Assembly: GCA_040766655.1 (NCBI GenBank)
Contig: JAXGQB010000021.1
Span: 13,592 to 77,591 of the forward strand
Origin: JALOOB01 sp040766655
Lineage (GTDB): Bacteria; Chloroflexota; Anaerolineae; CG2-30-64-16
Reading direction: 5' to 3'
DNA length: 64,000 nt
Shown: positions 24,536 through 33,369 of the stretch, piece by piece
How the letters are laid out: each line of letters begins with the position of its first letter
Position numbering within the stretch: position 1 is the first letter of the stretch
Position numbers and translations under genes: made by a program
The notes under the pieces: model-generated
Databases searched by the model: none
Seen by the model: the letters and a program-made list of their open reading frames with translations, nothing else
What the model was told of the DNA's origin: nothing

Positions 24536-25321
24536 ATGCTCCCACGCTCCTCTCGTCATCGCACCTTGTGGTCTGCGCCGTTGCTCCTTGGCCTGGGCGC
24601 ACTGCTCGCCGGCTGCGCGCCGGGGCCGGTCATGCGGGACCCGACCGGCATCCAGTTGATGGATCGGTTTCTCACCTTCATCGCCAACCCCAACGTCGTC
24701 TACCTGCTGTTCGTGCTGGGCCTTCTGGCGGTGATCGCCGAGATTTCCACGCCCGGCGCAGTCGGCCCGGGCGTCGCCGGCGTGTTGATGCTGCTGCTGT
24801 CCCTCTACGGCCTGCTGCAGCTGCCCACGAACTGGCTCGGCCCTGCGTTGATCATCGCGGGCGTCGCCATGCTGCTGATCGACATCAAGGTCACGGGCCT
24901 TGCGCTGAGCATCGGCGGCATCATCGCGTTCCTGGTGGGCTCGCTGCTGATGTTCACGCCCCCCTGGGCAGACCTGCCGATGACGGCCGTGGCTGCGGCC
25001 CGGCTCAACCCGTGGCTGATCGGCGCCACCACCCTGGGCGTGGGCGCCTTCTTCCTGCTCGGCGTTGCGGCCGCGTTCCGGGCGCAGCTCAGCCCGCTGG
25101 CCATGGGGCGCGAGCTGGTGATCGGCAAGGCCGGCCTGGCGCGGCAGGCGCTCGATCCGTACGGGATCGTGAACATCGAAGGGGAGGAATGGACCGCGGA
25201 GGCGCCCGAGGGCGAGGTGATCCCTGCGGGCGCGCGCATCCGCGTGGTTGCGCTCGATGGCCTGCGCCTCCGGGTGGAGCGCGCGGGCAGTGATTCAGAA
25301 GGAGGTGTCTTCAATGGCTGA
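24536..25321 (+). CDS. NfeD-family membrane protein (short form)
   Basis: The 261-residue protein has a lipoprotein-like or anchor signal (PLLLGLGALLAGC), then several membrane helices (VVYLLFVLGLLAVIAEIS, ALIIAGVAMLLIDIKVTGLA, LSIGGIIAFLVGSLLMF). The C-terminal OB-fold domain of NfeD proteins follows (GKAGLARQALDPYGIVNIEG, EVIPAGARIRVVALDGLRLR). It lacks the N-terminal ClpP-like protease domain of long NfeD proteins. NfeD proteins occur next to SPFH proteins and are thought to act with them in membrane microdomains. The stop overlaps the start of the slipin gene by 8 bp. The ATG has GGAGG 5 bases upstream. Confidence 0.88.
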   Translation: MLPRSSRHRTLWSAPLLLGLGALLAGCAPGPVMRDPTGIQLMDRFLTFIANPNVVYLLFVLGLLAVIAEISTPGAVGPGVAGVLMLLLSLYGLLQLPTNWLGPALIIAGVAMLLIDIKVTGLALSIGGIIAFLVGSLLMFTPPWADLPMTAVAAARLNPWLIGATTLGVGAFFLLGVAAAFRAQLSPLAMGRELVIGKAGLARQALDPYGIVNIEGEEWTAEAPEGEVIPAGARIRVVALDGLRLRVERAGSDSEGGVFNG

Positions 25322-26219
25322 GTTAGCCCTGGTCATCCTTGTGCTGTTGGTCCTGGCGGTGTTCTTTCTCATCGCCTTCCGGCCGATTCGGGTCGTTCGT
25401 GACTACGAGCGCCTCGTCCTCTTCCGGCTCGGCCGCTACGCGGGAGAGCGCGGCCCGGGCCTCGTCTGGCTGTGGCCCGTGATCGACCAGGTCACGAGGG
25501 TGAACCTGCGCGAGGACTTTCTCGAGATCCCGTCGCAGACCTGTATCACGCAGGACAACGCACCGATCGATATCGACTTCCTCATCTACTGGAAAGTGGT
25601 GGATCCGGGGCTCTCCGTCCTGAAGGTGCGTGACTTTGCGGGCGCATCGCAGGGCATCGCGACCACGACCCTGCGCGCGGTGATCGGCGACATCCCGCTG
25701 GACGACGTGCTGGCCAAGCGCGAGCAGATCAACCACGTCCTGCGGGCCAAGCTGGACGAGATCACGGAGCGGTGGGGCGTCAAGGTCACCGGCGTCGAAA
25801 TTCGCGAGATCGTGCCCCCGCGCGAGATCCAGACGGCCATGAACCGCCAGATGGCGGCCGAGCGCGAGCGCCGCGCGGTCGTGCTCGAGGCTGACGGCAA
25901 GCGCGAGGCGTCGGTGAAGGTGGCAGAGGGCGCCAAGCAGGCATCGATCCTGGAGGCCGAGGGCGCGCGGCAGGCCGCCATCCTGTCGGCAGAGGGCGCG
26001 CGGCAGGCCTCGATCCTGAACGCCGAGGGTTACGCGGTCGCGCTGACGCGGATCTACGAGGCTGCCCACACCGTGGATGCGAAGACGATGCAGTTGCAGT
26101 ACCTTGACACCCTCAAGAACCTGGGTGCGGGCGCGTCTACCAAGTTCATCTTCCCGCTGGAGTTCACCAGCCTGGTCTCGGGCCTCGTGAAGCCGGGCGA
26201 GGGCCTGGACGGGAGTTGA
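25314..26219 (+). CDS. Slipin-type SPFH membrane protein
   Basis: The 301-residue protein starts at MAELALVILVLLVLAVFFLI, with AAGGAGG 8 bases before, inside the end of the NfeD gene. After the membrane anchor comes the SPFH domain (VVRDYERLVLFRLGRYAGER, LREDFLEIPSQTCITQDNA, WGVKVTGVEIREIVPPREIQ). The coiled-coil tail contains five near-perfect repeats of the type KQASILEAEGARQAAILSAE, an Ala/Glu-rich helix known from this family. The C-terminus has the conserved TMQLQYLDTLKNLG. With NfeD it forms the widespread NfeD-slipin pair, implicated in membrane organisation and quality control. Confidence 0.93.
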   Translation: MAELALVILVLLVLAVFFLIAFRPIRVVRDYERLVLFRLGRYAGERGPGLVWLWPVIDQVTRVNLREDFLEIPSQTCITQDNAPIDIDFLIYWKVVDPGLSVLKVRDFAGASQGIATTTLRAVIGDIPLDDVLAKREQINHVLRAKLDEITERWGVKVTGVEIREIVPPREIQTAMNRQMAAERERRAVVLEADGKREASVKVAEGAKQASILEAEGARQAAILSAEGARQASILNAEGYAVALTRIYEAAHTVDAKTMQLQYLDTLKNLGAGASTKFIFPLEFTSLVSGLVKPGEGLDGS

Positions 26220-26232
26220 GGCCGTCCGTTCT

Positions 26233-26261
26233 TTGACATGACCCCTCGCGTGGGGTATACT
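26233..26261 (+). promoter_or_regulatory. Strong promoter of the SRP RNA
   Basis: A consensus TTGACA (26233-26238), a 17-bp spacer and TATACT (26256-26261) predict a start at about 26268, exactly where the RNA's closing stem begins. Confidence 0.92.
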
Positions 26262-26267
26262 CGTGCA

Positions 26268-26538
26268 TGGTCGTGCTAGATGGGGAGCTAGCGGTGCCCT
26301 GTAACCCGCAATCCGCTACAGCGGGATCGAATTCCCCTTGAAGGATCTGCGGTCAGCGGGACTGCCTGCCGGTGAGCGTAGATGGCTGGGTCCTGTGCGG
26401 CGGGAGCCTGTGAAATGGGTCAGGACCGGAAGGTAGCAGCCCTAAGCGGTCACTTCTGGGTGTCACGGGGTTGCCTGGCCTGAGCAAGCCGGATTTGTGC
26501 AAGCCGAGTGACGAGTTTCGACACGGGGTGCACGACCA
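26268..26538 (+). ncRNA. ffs: Signal recognition particle RNA, large bacterial type
   Basis: The RNA scaffold of SRP binds Ffh and targets nascent membrane proteins. The Alu domain at the 5' end is clear: gctagcggtgccctgtaac and gcaatccgctacagcggg match the Bacillus-type RNA. Domain IV is complete, with the Ffh-binding hairpin in gtcaggaccggaaggtagca and the partner strand gtcctgtgcggcgggagcc. The 5' tggtcgtgc and 3' gcacgacca form the closing helix, giving about 271 nt. Large SRP RNAs with an Alu domain are known from many Gram-positive and some other phyla; E. coli has only the short form. Confidence 0.95.
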
Positions 26539-26549
26539 GGCATCATGAG

Positions 26550-26584
26550 GGGGCAAGCCACGACTGGCTTGCCCCTTTTGTTTT
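26550..26584 (+). terminator. Intrinsic terminator of the SRP RNA
   Basis: An 11-bp stem ggggcaagcca / tggcttgcccc with a cgac loop is followed by ttttgtttt. It stands between the SRP RNA and pepF. Confidence 0.95.
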
Positions 26585-26603
26585 GATCAAAGGAGAACAG
26601 ACG

Positions 26604-28409
26604 ATGACGGAAAGCCGAACTCTGCCGTTGCGCTCGGAGGTTCCGCTGGAAGAGACGTGGGACCTGGAGAGCGTGTATGTGTCGCCGGCCGGCTGGGAGG
26701 CCGCGTGCCGCGATGTCGAGAGCCGCCTGCCTGCGCTCGGCGCCTATCGTGGCCATCTCGGTGACGGTCCGGAGACCCTCGTTGCGTTCCTCGATGCGTA
26801 CCAGGCCGCAGCCATCGAGATGGGCAAGATCAACCTGTACGCCAGCAACGGCTCCTCGGTGGACACGGGCGACCAGGTCGCCGCGGCCCGCGCGGGCCAG
26901 GCGCGCAGCCTCATGGCCCGCTTCGCGGCCACGGTTTCGTTCCTCGATCCGGAGCTTGTGTCGATCGGATTCGACACGCTGGAGACGTGGATCGCGACGA
27001 CGCCTGCGCTGGCCTACACGGCCCACTACGTCGACCGCCTGCGCCGCCGGCAGCCCCACCTCCGTTCGGCCGAGGTGGAGGAGACGCTGGCCCTGGCCTC
27101 CGATCCCTTCAGCAGCGTGTTCAGCATCTTCAACAGCCTGAACAACGGCGACATGACCTTCACGCCTGCCGTCGCGTCGGACGGATCGCAACTGGAGGTC
27201 GGCCAGGCCTCCATCGGCAGCCTGATCACGCACGAAGATCGCGAGGTGCGCCGAACGGCGTGGCAGAACTACTCAGATGGTTACCTGGCGTTCAAGAACA
27301 CCCACGCGGCGACGTTCACGGCTGCGGTGAAGCACGACGTGTTCAGCGCCCGCGTCCGCAACTACGAGAGCGCGCTGCACGCATCGCTCGGCCCGAACGA
27401 CGTGCCCGTGGAGGTCTTCCACAACCTGATCGCGACGTTCCGCAAGCACCTGCCGACGTGGCACCGCTACTGGCGCCTGCGGAAACGGGTGCTGGGGCTC
27501 GACGATCTGGAGGTGTACGACATCAAGGCGCCGCTCTCCGGTTCCAGGCCCGTCGTGCCGTTCGGGCAGGCGGTGCAATGGATCACCGAGGGCATGGCGC
27601 CGCTCGGCGAGGAGTACGTCGGCGTCCTGCGCCGCGGCTGCCTGGAGCAGCGCTGGGTCGACCGGGCGCGCAACAAGGGCAAGCGGGAGGGCGCGTTCTC
27701 GTCGGGCAGCCACGGCACGCATCCGTTCATCATGATGTCGTACGCGGATGATGTCTTCAGCCTGAGCACCCTGGCGCACGAGCTGGGTCACTCGCTGCAC
27801 TCCTATTACACCCGTCGCACGCAGCCGTTCATCTACGGCCGCTACTCCCTGTTCGTGGCAGAGGTCGCCTCCAACTTCAACCAGGCCATGGTGCGCGACT
27901 ATCTCCTGCGCACGGAGACCGACCGCGCGTTCCAGGTCGCGCTGCTCGAAGAGGCGATGTCCAACTACCATCGCTACTTCTTCATCATGCCGACGCTGGC
28001 CCGCTTCGAGCTGGAGGTGCACACGCGCGCGGAGCAGGGCCGGCCGCTCTCTGCGGACATCCTCATCGGCATCATGGCCGACCTGTTCAAGGAGGGCTAT
28101 GCGGACGAGGTGGTCTTCGACCGCGAGCGCATCGGCGTCACGTGGGCGCAGTTCCTCCACATGTACATGAACTTCTACGTCTACCAGTACGCCACCGGGA
28201 TCTCGGGCGCGCATGCGCTCTCGCACGGCATCCTCGACGGCAACGAGGGCGCGGTGGATCGCTACCTGGACTTTCTCAAGTGCGGCAATTCACGCTATCC
28301 GCTGGACGCGCTGAAGACGGCCGGTGTCGATCTGACGAGCCCCGAGCCGGTGGAGGCCGCGTTCGAGGTCCTTGCGGGCTACGTGGACCGGCTGGAGCAG
28401 TTGTTTTAG
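26604..28409 (+). CDS. pepF: Oligoendopeptidase F, M3 family zinc peptidase (copy 1)
   Basis: The 601-residue protein is of normal PepF length. It starts at MTESRTLPLRSEVPLEETWD, with AAAGGAGAA upstream; the longer frame would run through the SRP terminator. The zinc site is LAHELGHSLHSYY (His392, Glu393, His396) with the third ligand Glu in FVAEVASNFNQ. The conserved substrate-binding C-terminus is YQYATGISGAHALSHGIL. These cytoplasmic enzymes trim oligopeptides. A second, divergent paralogue is at 49803-51596 on the other strand. Confidence 0.93.
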   Translation: MTESRTLPLRSEVPLEETWDLESVYVSPAGWEAACRDVESRLPALGAYRGHLGDGPETLVAFLDAYQAAAIEMGKINLYASNGSSVDTGDQVAAARAGQARSLMARFAATVSFLDPELVSIGFDTLETWIATTPALAYTAHYVDRLRRRQPHLRSAEVEETLALASDPFSSVFSIFNSLNNGDMTFTPAVASDGSQLEVGQASIGSLITHEDREVRRTAWQNYSDGYLAFKNTHAATFTAAVKHDVFSARVRNYESALHASLGPNDVPVEVFHNLIATFRKHLPTWHRYWRLRKRVLGLDDLEVYDIKAPLSGSRPVVPFGQAVQWITEGMAPLGEEYVGVLRRGCLEQRWVDRARNKGKREGAFSSGSHGTHPFIMMSYADDVFSLSTLAHELGHSLHSYYTRRTQPFIYGRYSLFVAEVASNFNQAMVRDYLLRTETDRAFQVALLEEAMSNYHRYFFIMPTLARFELEVHTRAEQGRPLSADILIGIMADLFKEGYADEVVFDRERIGVTWAQFLHMYMNFYVYQYATGISGAHALSHGILDGNEGAVDRYLDFLKCGNSRYPLDALKTAGVDLTSPEPVEAAFEVLAGYVDRLEQLF

Positions 28410-28426
28410 GGTGAGCGCGTGTAAAT

Positions 28427-28494
28427 AGGTGCCCGGCACTTAACGATCCGAAGGATCGCACCGATCATGAGGGCTCGCTCAAGTGCCGGGCACC
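28427..28494. repeat. Dispersed palindromic element, type B, copy 2 (inverted)
   Basis: The element reads aggtgcccggcact, then taacgatccgaaggatcg, then about 20 unrelated bases, then aagtgccgggcacct. It contains the exact reverse complement of the hairpin-plus-arm unit at 18505-18538. It lies between convergent genes pepF and the glycosyltransferase. Confidence 0.85.
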
Positions 28495-28507
28495 TGGACT
28501 GCATCCT

Positions 28508-30952
28508 TCAGCGGACGGTGATGGCCTTGATCTCCCAGTGGTCGGCGCGGGAGAGGAGGCCGGACCGAGTCGCCAGGCGCTGGCGGTCGGACGCGCGGTA
28601 GACGCCGACGATCAGCCGGTAGTCGCCCGGGGCCATGTCGCGCGGCAGGCCCAGGCGGTGATCGTCGCGCACCAACTCGCCCTCCGCCCACCCGGTCGTC
28701 GGATAGCGGCCCATGACCGGCTCCGACTCCGCGTTGGCGGCCACCTGGCCCGCCGCGTCGACCAGCTGCACCACGACCACGTACGCGTCCTCGGGCGCCT
28801 CCTGCGCCTGCCACACCAGTTCAGCCGTCAGTGTGTCGCCGGGCGACAGCGTTACCGCTGCGCTTTCCGCCGCAACCAGCGCGAGCGGGCCGAACCGGGC
28901 CAACGCCCGTTGCTGTGGCGGCGCGGGGTCCGGCCGGCGGACGGTCACTTGGCCGAGGGACAGGCCGCCACCCTCGGCAAGTGTTGCGCCGCCCTCGGCG
29001 GCCGTGAGCGCCAGCGGCCGGCCGCTGCCCGACTCGTAGGGCAGGAGCACCAGGTCGTACTGCCCCGGCACGACGCCCAGGGGGATGCGCAGTGCCAGCG
29101 CCTGGCGCTGCACCGCGCCGGGCTGCCACTCGACGGACGTGTGCATGGGCTGGAAGGGACTGGCGTCGGGAGGCTGGGCCCAGGTGCGGCCACCGGGGCC
29201 GACCAGCCGCAGCGACGTGGCCAGCAGCGTGGTGAGCGGCGCCTCGGCACGCCACCACACCTCAGCGTAGACCGAGTCCCCTGCCTCCACCTCGGCCGCG
29301 ACGGGTCGCCACGCCAGCTGCAGGTCGCCGGATGCCGCGCGGGGAAGGCCCTGCGGCCACATCACGTCCGGGCTGGCATACGCCTCCAGCCGCAGGAACG
29401 CCTCGCCCCCGTAGACCCGATCTTCGACGAGCCGCCCGCCCTGCGACAGCAGGCCGCGCACGAGCCCCTGTGGATCGTTCACCGTGTCGTAGATGCGATA
29501 ATGCCACACCCGCGGGAATCGCGCGAAGAGGTCTGCCACCTGTTGCCGCGCGAGCGTCGAGGGCGTCGCAAAGAAGTCAGAGCGGGGGTCGCCCCAGCCC
29601 AGCCCGGGGTCGCCGTCGACGTGCCCCGTCGTGACCATCACGAGGCCGTCGTCGCTGCGCGGTTCGGGCAGCGCGCCGGTGACCCGGTAGCGCCCCGCGA
29701 TGTCGCCGTCCCAATAGGTGGTCAGCGCGGTGTAGGCCCAGCCGGCATTCACCAGGACGACGTCGCCCGGCCGCCAGGCCGCCCTCAGATCGGCGACCGC
29801 CCCCCGGTGATCGTCGGCCGCGTAGGTTGCGTTGCCCCAGAAGGCGCGCAGGGTCACCCCGGCCGCCAGCACCCAGACGAGGGCGATCACGACCGCGAGC
29901 GGGCGCCAACGCCGCCCGACTGCGGCCAGGCCGGCCGCCAGGAGGACGTACAGCGGCGGGCTGTAGGTGAACAGGTACCGGACGTGATAGAGCGGAGTGA
30001 CCGGCGACAGGGCGAGGATCAGCACCAGGGGCCCGAACGCCCCTGCGGCCAACCCGGCAGCGATCCAGGGCCCGGTCACCCGATCGCCGGGCGACGGGGT
30101 GCGGCGGGCCAGCGTCACCAGGCCCATCAGGGCCAGCAGCGCGGTTACCACGAGGACCGGCCACAGCCACCCCGGTGCGGACTGGCCCAGGGAGAGGGCG
30201 GTCCAGCTTTCCCCCAGCGCGTGCCACAGGTTTGGTGCGGTGCGCCAGGGGGGGACGGGCGGGCCGGTCGCCTGGCGCCACGCGATGGGCAGCCACGGTG
30301 CATAGAGCACCAGCGCGGCGAGGTTCGCCAGGAGCAGCGGCGCGATGGGGCGTCGGCGGCTCAGCGTGTAGGCGAACGCGCAGACGACCGCAGGGATCAG
30401 GAGAAAGGCGAAGTAGTAGACGGTAAACATGCCGGCCGCGGCCGCGAGCGCGTACACGGACCAGGCCCGGCGACCGCCGCGCGTCGTGGCGTCCGCGAGC
30501 GCCCAGAGCGCGATCACGCCGATGGCCGCGGCCAGGGCGTACATGCGCACTTCCTGGCTGTACCAGATGTTGAACGGGCTCAACGCGACCAGCGCGGCCG
30601 CGACCAGCGCGACCTTGCGCCCCGCGAGCCGGCGTGCGGCGGCGTAGACCAGCGCGATCAGCAGCACGCCGAAGAAGAGGGAGAAGAACGCGGCCATGAA
30701 CTCCAGGCCGTGGCCCCCCGTGCCGGCCTGTCCGTCGCCGTAGCCGGTCGCCAGGAGCCATCCGCGGAGCAGGACGTAGTAGCCCGGCGGGTGGATGTCG
30801 CCCGCGGTGTGGCGCAGCAGCTCGCCAATCGGACTGCCGGCCAGGTAGACGCTGACGGTCTCGTCATACCAGAGGCTGTCCGCGCCCAGGCGGACCACGC
30901 GCAGGAGCAAGCCTCCCAGCAGGGTCAGCAGCAGGGCGGGACGCCTACGCAT
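28508..30952 (-). CDS. GT39/PMT-like membrane glycosyltransferase with a C-terminal beta-rich region
   Basis: The 814-residue protein has about a dozen membrane helices in the first 370 residues. After the first helix comes the catalytic-type acidic loop (RLGADSLWYDETVSVYL), and after it HTAGDIHPPGYYVLLRGWL, both as in lipid-phosphate-sugar-dependent transferases of the GT39/ArnT group (mannosyl or arabinosyl donors). ALSPFNIWYSQEVRMYALAA is the second hallmark. Residues about 390-814 are soluble and probably extracytoplasmic. They include strand-rich modules (GDSVYAEVWWRAEAPL, GDTLTAELVWQAQEAPEDAY, GDYRLIVGVYRASDRQRL). The target is unknown. The GPH transporter upstream is 6 bp away, so they share a transcript. 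Confidence 0.85.
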   Translation of the reverse strand: MRRRPALLLTLLGGLLLRVVRLGADSLWYDETVSVYLAGSPIGELLRHTAGDIHPPGYYVLLRGWLLATGYGDGQAGTGGHGLEFMAAFFSLFFGVLLIALVYAAARRLAGRKVALVAAALVALSPFNIWYSQEVRMYALAAAIGVIALWALADATTRGGRRAWSVYALAAAAGMFTVYYFAFLLIPAVVCAFAYTLSRRRPIAPLLLANLAALVLYAPWLPIAWRQATGPPVPPWRTAPNLWHALGESWTALSLGQSAPGWLWPVLVVTALLALMGLVTLARRTPSPGDRVTGPWIAAGLAAGAFGPLVLILALSPVTPLYHVRYLFTYSPPLYVLLAAGLAAVGRRWRPLAVVIALVWVLAAGVTLRAFWGNATYAADDHRGAVADLRAAWRPGDVVLVNAGWAYTALTTYWDGDIAGRYRVTGALPEPRSDDGLVMVTTGHVDGDPGLGWGDPRSDFFATPSTLARQQVADLFARFPRVWHYRIYDTVNDPQGLVRGLLSQGGRLVEDRVYGGEAFLRLEAYASPDVMWPQGLPRAASGDLQLAWRPVAAEVEAGDSVYAEVWWRAEAPLTTLLATSLRLVGPGGRTWAQPPDASPFQPMHTSVEWQPGAVQRQALALRIPLGVVPGQYDLVLLPYESGSGRPLALTAAEGGATLAEGGGLSLGQVTVRRPDPAPPQQRALARFGPLALVAAESAAVTLSPGDTLTAELVWQAQEAPEDAYVVVVQLVDAAGQVAANAESEPVMGRYPTTGWAEGELVRDDHRLGLPRDMAPGDYRLIVGVYRASDRQRLATRSGLLSRADHWEIKAITVR

Positions 30953-30958
30953 GGCGCC

Positions 30959-32359
30959 TCACGGGGCCAGCTCCGCCTGCGCCCGGCGCTGCGCCAGCTC
31001 GGCGAGCGTTGCCTCGTGATCCTGCCTGGTGATCGGGAAGCGGTGGACGAGCAGGATGCCTGCCGCCAGGACGAGCGCCGGAATCGGCCCGATCATGAGG
31101 CGGATGGCCAGCAGCGCGCTGTCCGGCTGGACGATGGGCACGGTGGATCCCACGGGCGGGGTGATGTAGCCCGAGATGGCGAGCCCCTGGCTGACCAGGA
31201 AGAGGCCCAACGCCAGGCCGAGCTTCTGCAGGAGCACGAAGAAGCCGTAGAATGCGCCCTCGCGGCGCCGTCCCGTCTTCAGCTCATCCAGCTCGATCAC
31301 GTCGGGCAGCATGGCCCACGGCACCAGGTATGCGGTCGCGACCCCGACGCCGGCGAGCACGCCGAGGATGATGATCACGTACGGCGGCCACGAAGGCTGG
31401 ACGATGAAGAGCAGGAACGACACGACGATCCACCAGACCATGCCGTAGTAGTAGACGCCCTTCTTGCCGATGCGCCGGCTGACGGCGGTCCACACGAAGA
31501 GGAAGATCAGCGAGCTGCCCTGCACGCCGAGCAGTACGAAGGGCACCAGCTCGGACCGGCGCAGCCAGTAGGTCAGGTAGTAGATCACGAGCGTGGAGAC
31601 CGTCTGCACGACCAGCCAGGAGAGCAGGTAGATGCCGGTGACATAACGGAAGGCGCGATTGCTGAACGTGGCCCTGAGGGCGTCGCGGAAGGGCATGGGC
31701 GCCTCTTCGTCGGGCGTGTGCCGCTCGTAGGTGCCCCAGAACGCGAAGAAGAAGGGAATGGTGGCGACGACCGCCCAGATGGCTGCGGACACCGCGTAGC
31801 CCATCTGCTCGCCCCCGGTTGGCTTGATCGCGTTGACGATGATCGGGTGGAAGAAGGCGGCGAGCAGGCCTGACCCGATGGAGAAGGCGAACCGGTACGA
31901 GTTCAGGCTGGTGCGCTCGTCGTAGTCGCGGCTGAGCTCGGCCGTCAGGGCGGTGTACGGCACGTTGACGACGGTGAACGCGATGTCGAGCGCCAGGGAG
32001 ACGATGAGGTAGTACCAGAACTTGCCGCTGGCGCCCAGGTTGGGCACCTGGAAGAGGAGGAAGAAGGTGACGCCGAACGGGATCGCTCCGAAGAGGAACC
32101 AGGGCCGGCGGCGCCCCCAGCGGGTATGGATGCGGTCGGAGAGCATCCCGATCAGCGGGTCGTTCACCGCGTCCCACAGCTTGTTGATCAGCAGGATGAT
32201 GCCCGCGGTTGCCGGGCTGAGGCGAGCCACGTCCGTGAAGAAGTAGAGCAGAAAAAATGACATGATGCCGGTGGCGACCGCAGGACCGACGTCGCCCGAC
32301 CCGAAGGCCAGCTTGGTGATGAAGGGCACTTTCTCGGAGGTGTTGGCGGGTTGCTTCAT
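30959..32359 (-). CDS. GPH-family (MelB-like) sugar:cation symporter
   Basis: The 466-residue MFS protein starts at MKQPANTSEKVPFITKLAFG, with AGGAG upstream. The N-terminal SGDVGPAVATGIMSFFLLYFF, the NDPLIGMLSDRIHTRWGRRRPW cytoplasmic loop (split here over two helices) and the PYTALTAELSRDYDERTSLN motif are characteristic of glycoside-pentoside-hexuronide transporters. The conserved Asp pair for cation binding fits the LINKLWDAVNDPLIG helix. It takes up an unknown glycoside. No glycosidase is nearby; the glycosyltransferase follows directly. Confidence 0.92.
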   Translation of the reverse strand: MKQPANTSEKVPFITKLAFGSGDVGPAVATGIMSFFLLYFFTDVARLSPATAGIILLINKLWDAVNDPLIGMLSDRIHTRWGRRRPWFLFGAIPFGVTFFLLFQVPNLGASGKFWYYLIVSLALDIAFTVVNVPYTALTAELSRDYDERTSLNSYRFAFSIGSGLLAAFFHPIIVNAIKPTGGEQMGYAVSAAIWAVVATIPFFFAFWGTYERHTPDEEAPMPFRDALRATFSNRAFRYVTGIYLLSWLVVQTVSTLVIYYLTYWLRRSELVPFVLLGVQGSSLIFLFVWTAVSRRIGKKGVYYYGMVWWIVVSFLLFIVQPSWPPYVIIILGVLAGVGVATAYLVPWAMLPDVIELDELKTGRRREGAFYGFFVLLQKLGLALGLFLVSQGLAISGYITPPVGSTVPIVQPDSALLAIRLMIGPIPALVLAAGILLVHRFPITRQDHEATLAELAQRRAQAELAP

Positions 32360-32392
32360 GCGATCTCCTGAGACCAGTGTGGGACGAATGGT

Positions 32393-32421
32393 ACTGTACC
32401 GCAAGCAGGCACCAAGTGCAA
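32393..32421 (-). promoter_or_regulatory. Promoter of the GPH transporter
   Basis: On the minus strand TTGCAC (32421-32416), a 17-bp spacer and TACAGT (32398-32393) precede the start codon by about 34 bases. The -10 lies inside the palindrome ggtactgtacc (32390-32400), a possible operator. Confidence 0.6.
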
Positions 32422-32437
32422 AGCGCCGCGATCATTG

Positions 32438-32466
32438 TTGACACCAGGGGGCGCAGGCCGTATCCT
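32438..32466 (+). promoter_or_regulatory. Promoter of the PIG-L hydrolase gene
   Basis: A consensus TTGACA (32438-32443), a 17-bp spacer and TATCCT (32461-32466) give a start near 32473, 26 bases before the ATG. It is back to back with the GPH transporter promoter. Confidence 0.75.
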
Positions 32467-32498
32467 ATCCCAAACGAACCGGCGTTGAGGGGGCCTCG

Positions 32499-33311
32499 AT
32501 GAACGAGACTGTCCTGGCATTTGCACCACATGGGGACGACGCAGAGATGCACTGCGGCGGTGCGCTGGCGAAGCTCGCGGACGGTGGCGCGGCGGTGCAC
32601 ATCGTCGTCGTCACGGATGGCCGCAGAGGCTCGTTCATGGAGGAGAGCGAGGAGTTGGCCGAGGTGCGCGCCGAGGAGATGCGCAGGGCCGCGGCGGTGC
32701 TCGGCGCCCGACCTCCCCTGTTGCTTGCATACCCCGACATGGCGCTGGACACGCTCCCTACGGGCGTGCTGCGCGAGCGGTTCGTCCGCATCATTCGGAG
32801 CGTGCGCCCCGACATCCTCTTCGCGCCGGATCCGTACGCACTGTACGAGCCACATCCCGACCATCGCGCGGTGGCCTGGGCCGCGATCGAAGCGGCCAAC
32901 TTCGCGCACCTTCCGCTGGTCCACCCCGAGCATCGCGCCGAGGGGCTGGCGCCGCACCTCGTGCGGGAGCGGTACTTCTACGGCAAGGTGCTGCCTGGCG
33001 CGAACCGGATCATCGACACCACGACGACGATCGACCGCAAGCTTGCGGCAGTGGCGGAGCATCGCTCGCAGGTGGTCTTCAGGGTCGAAGGCATCCTGCG
33101 CCAGGTGGCCATGGCCGGGTTCGATGTGACGACCCTGTTCGGCGATGTGGCGGCCAGCCCGGCCGCGCTGCTGGCCTGGGGGCTGCGCGAACAGGACGAG
33201 GCCATCGGCCGGAAGGCGGGGCTGGACTACGCAGAGGCGTTCCGCTGGGTCCGCTACCACCCGATGGTGGAGGCCGCGATCGAGGCGCTTAAAGAGGGCA
33301 GCGCGTCCTGA
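32499..33311 (+). CDS. PIG-L/LmbE-family deacetylase
   Basis: The 270-residue protein has the family's zinc and catalytic motif FAPHGDDAEMHCGG (residues 8-20) and the second His motif EPHPDHRAVA (HPDH 119-122). Members deacetylate N-acetylglucosamine-containing small molecules, such as precursors of mycothiol or bacillithiol, or glycolipids. Partners for a thiol pathway are not seen here, so the substrate is unknown. It starts at MNETVLAFAPHGDD, shortly after its own promoter. Confidence 0.92.
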   Translation: MNETVLAFAPHGDDAEMHCGGALAKLADGGAAVHIVVVTDGRRGSFMEESEELAEVRAEEMRRAAAVLGARPPLLLAYPDMALDTLPTGVLRERFVRIIRSVRPDILFAPDPYALYEPHPDHRAVAWAAIEAANFAHLPLVHPEHRAEGLAPHLVRERYFYGKVLPGANRIIDTTTTIDRKLAAVAEHRSQVVFRVEGILRQVAMAGFDVTTLFGDVAASPAALLAWGLREQDEAIGRKAGLDYAEAFRWVRYHPMVEAAIEALKEGSAS

Positions 33312-33318
33312 TCTGTGA

Positions 33319-33324
33319 TATAAT
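33319..33324 (+). promoter_or_regulatory. -10 box upstream of the heptad-repeat protein gene
   Basis: A perfect TATAAT lies 46 bases before the ATG at 33370. There is no clear -35 hexamer at 16-18 bp, so the promoter call rests on one box. Confidence 0.4.
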
Positions 33325-33369
33325 TCCTGCATGACAATTCATCGATTTTGTACGAAGAAAGGACCGTCT

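Noticed and set aside
28538..31873. Open frame of 1111 codons on the plus strand
   Set aside because: It is antisense to the GT39-like and GPH transporter genes, rich in Arg, His, Gly and Asp, and has no domain. Long antisense frames are common in GC-rich DNA.
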